Positions 61,991 to 64,000 of a stretch of DNA of 64,000 bases are shown piece by piece. The stretch lies in the NCBI RefSeq assembly GCF_003143555.1, contig NZ_CP029347.1:1798001-1862000 (forward strand), written 5' to 3'. Made by a program: the position numbers and the translations under genes. The notes under the pieces were generated by a model. It had not been told where the DNA came from and made no database searches. It worked only from the letters and a program-made list of their open reading frames with translations. This DNA is from Saliniradius amylolyticus (GTDB lineage Bacteria; Pseudomonadota; Gammaproteobacteria; Enterobacterales; Alteromonadaceae). The stretch's first letter is position 1; each line of letters starts with the position of its first letter.

Positions 61991-62487
61991 TTAATCCCGG
62001 CGGCGCCAGTCGGCCAGCGTCAGCTTGAGGCTGCGGCTACGAGCCCAGTAGGTAAGCAGCAGACCATCGAGCAGTAGGAAAATGGCCACCGTCCAGGAAA
62101 AGCGGAACTGCTCCCCGGCGGCCATCGCCAGTTGCAAACTGATATCCAAAAACAGGCTAATCAGTACCAACGGACGAATAAAGGCAAACAACCCCAGCCA
62201 CTGCTTCTGCCACAGCCAACGCCGGTATCCGGCGATCACGGCGGCCAACAGCGCCGGTAAGCCCACCATCAGGCTTAGGTAAAAGTCCCGGTTGTCGGGA
62301 TAAAACAGCGACAGGATCAGAGATTGATCCTTGATGTAGGACACTGAGGCCACCAACAGCAGATAGCCCCGGTTTAAAAACACCAGAGTCCACCACAGCC
62401 AGCGAGGCGGCCTTATACGCCCCTCATCGTCATAACGCTCGAGCGGCAGAATAATACGGGGAGCCGGGCCTGTTGATTTCTGAGTCA

Positions 62488-62488
<1 letters not shown>
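61991..62488 (-). CDS. DUF2919-family membrane protein
   Basis: This protein has 165 residues from ATG 62488, whose first base is shared with the stop of the upstream DUF3392 gene (TGATG); a frame from 62638 would overlap that gene by 150 bases. It has four hydrophobic helices after a short polar N-terminus. The opening RIILPLERYDDEGRIRPPRW, LWWTLVFLNRG and the basic end ARSRSLKLTLADWRRRD fit DUF2919 (YfeZ-like) proteins of unknown function. It is the last gene of ligA-DUF3392-DUF2919. Confidence 0.82.

Positions 62489-64000
<1,512 letters not shown>

Overview
The window looks like chromosome of a marine or saline gammaproteobacterium in or near the Alteromonadaceae. The basis is gene order and protein style: gapA followed by a YeaD-type mutarotase, a CrbS-type acetate-switch locus, a psrA-fadE pair, a TorF-family porin with a short BCCT-like transporter beside betIBA, and ligA followed by DUF3392. 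The genus is inference. Both ends are cut: gapA lacks its N-terminus and ligA lacks its N-terminal half. I saw no rRNA, tRNA or CRISPR array.

Layout. 1-6.4 kb: gapA, yeaD, a D-amino-acid aminotransferase, a cysteine-synthase-like enzyme, a DEDD exonuclease and a cNMP/CBS/DUF294 protein. 6.5-12.3 kb: a two-subunit sodium:solute symporter divergent from a transporter-kinase hybrid (CrbS type), with paired palindromes between them, then a small DUF2061 protein. 12.6-14.8 kb: a TonB-dependent receptor. 15-21.9 kb: a signalling cluster with a hybrid kinase, an EAL response regulator, an HPt protein and a receiver protein. 21.8-28.2 kb: a tightly coupled operon (flavin monooxygenase, BASS transporter, epimerase, SDR) opposite an AraC regulator, a periplasmic binding protein and glyoxalase I. 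28.3-32.5 kb: ketopantoate reductase, fadE and psrA. 32.5-33.1 kb: an orphan terminator and a 265-bp MITE-like element. 33.1-43.5 kb: M2 peptidase lipoprotein, cytochrome b561, rhomboid protease, SRPBCC protein, amidohydrolase, a receiver-like protein lacking its phospho-acceptor Asp, a 5'-nucleotidase-like lipoprotein and an HDOD protein. 43.5-48 kb: PhnA-domain protein, ahpCF and a divergent LysR regulator. 48.2-52.2 kb: rluF, ybiT, a TrmH-family methyltransferase and rlmE. 52.2-54 kb: a small AT-richer accessory patch with an IS3 remnant, a 15-codon gene with its own promoter and terminator, a membrane TPR protein and a scar. 54-61 kb: YlqF-type GTPase, TorF porin, BCCT-like transporter and betABI. 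61-62 kb: almost 1 kb without a convincing gene but rich in hairpins. 62-64 kb: DUF2919, DUF3392 and ligA.

How the parts work together. The bet genes would oxidise choline to glycine betaine under BetI, for which a clear operator is visible; the neighbouring BCCT-like transporter and porin may supply substrate. PsrA probably controls fadE and itself in response to fatty acids. The CrbS-type kinase, symporter and CBS/exonuclease pair match the conserved neighbourhood known from Vibrio acetate control. AhpC and AhpF form a peroxide-reducing pair. The kinase, EAL, HPt and receiver cluster probably links a cytoplasmic signal to cyclic-di-GMP breakdown.

The most novel observation is the independent micro-gene at 52.45-52.6 kb. 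It encodes MFSDKNPGMDKNPGM, and its internal repeat differs only at synonymous positions.
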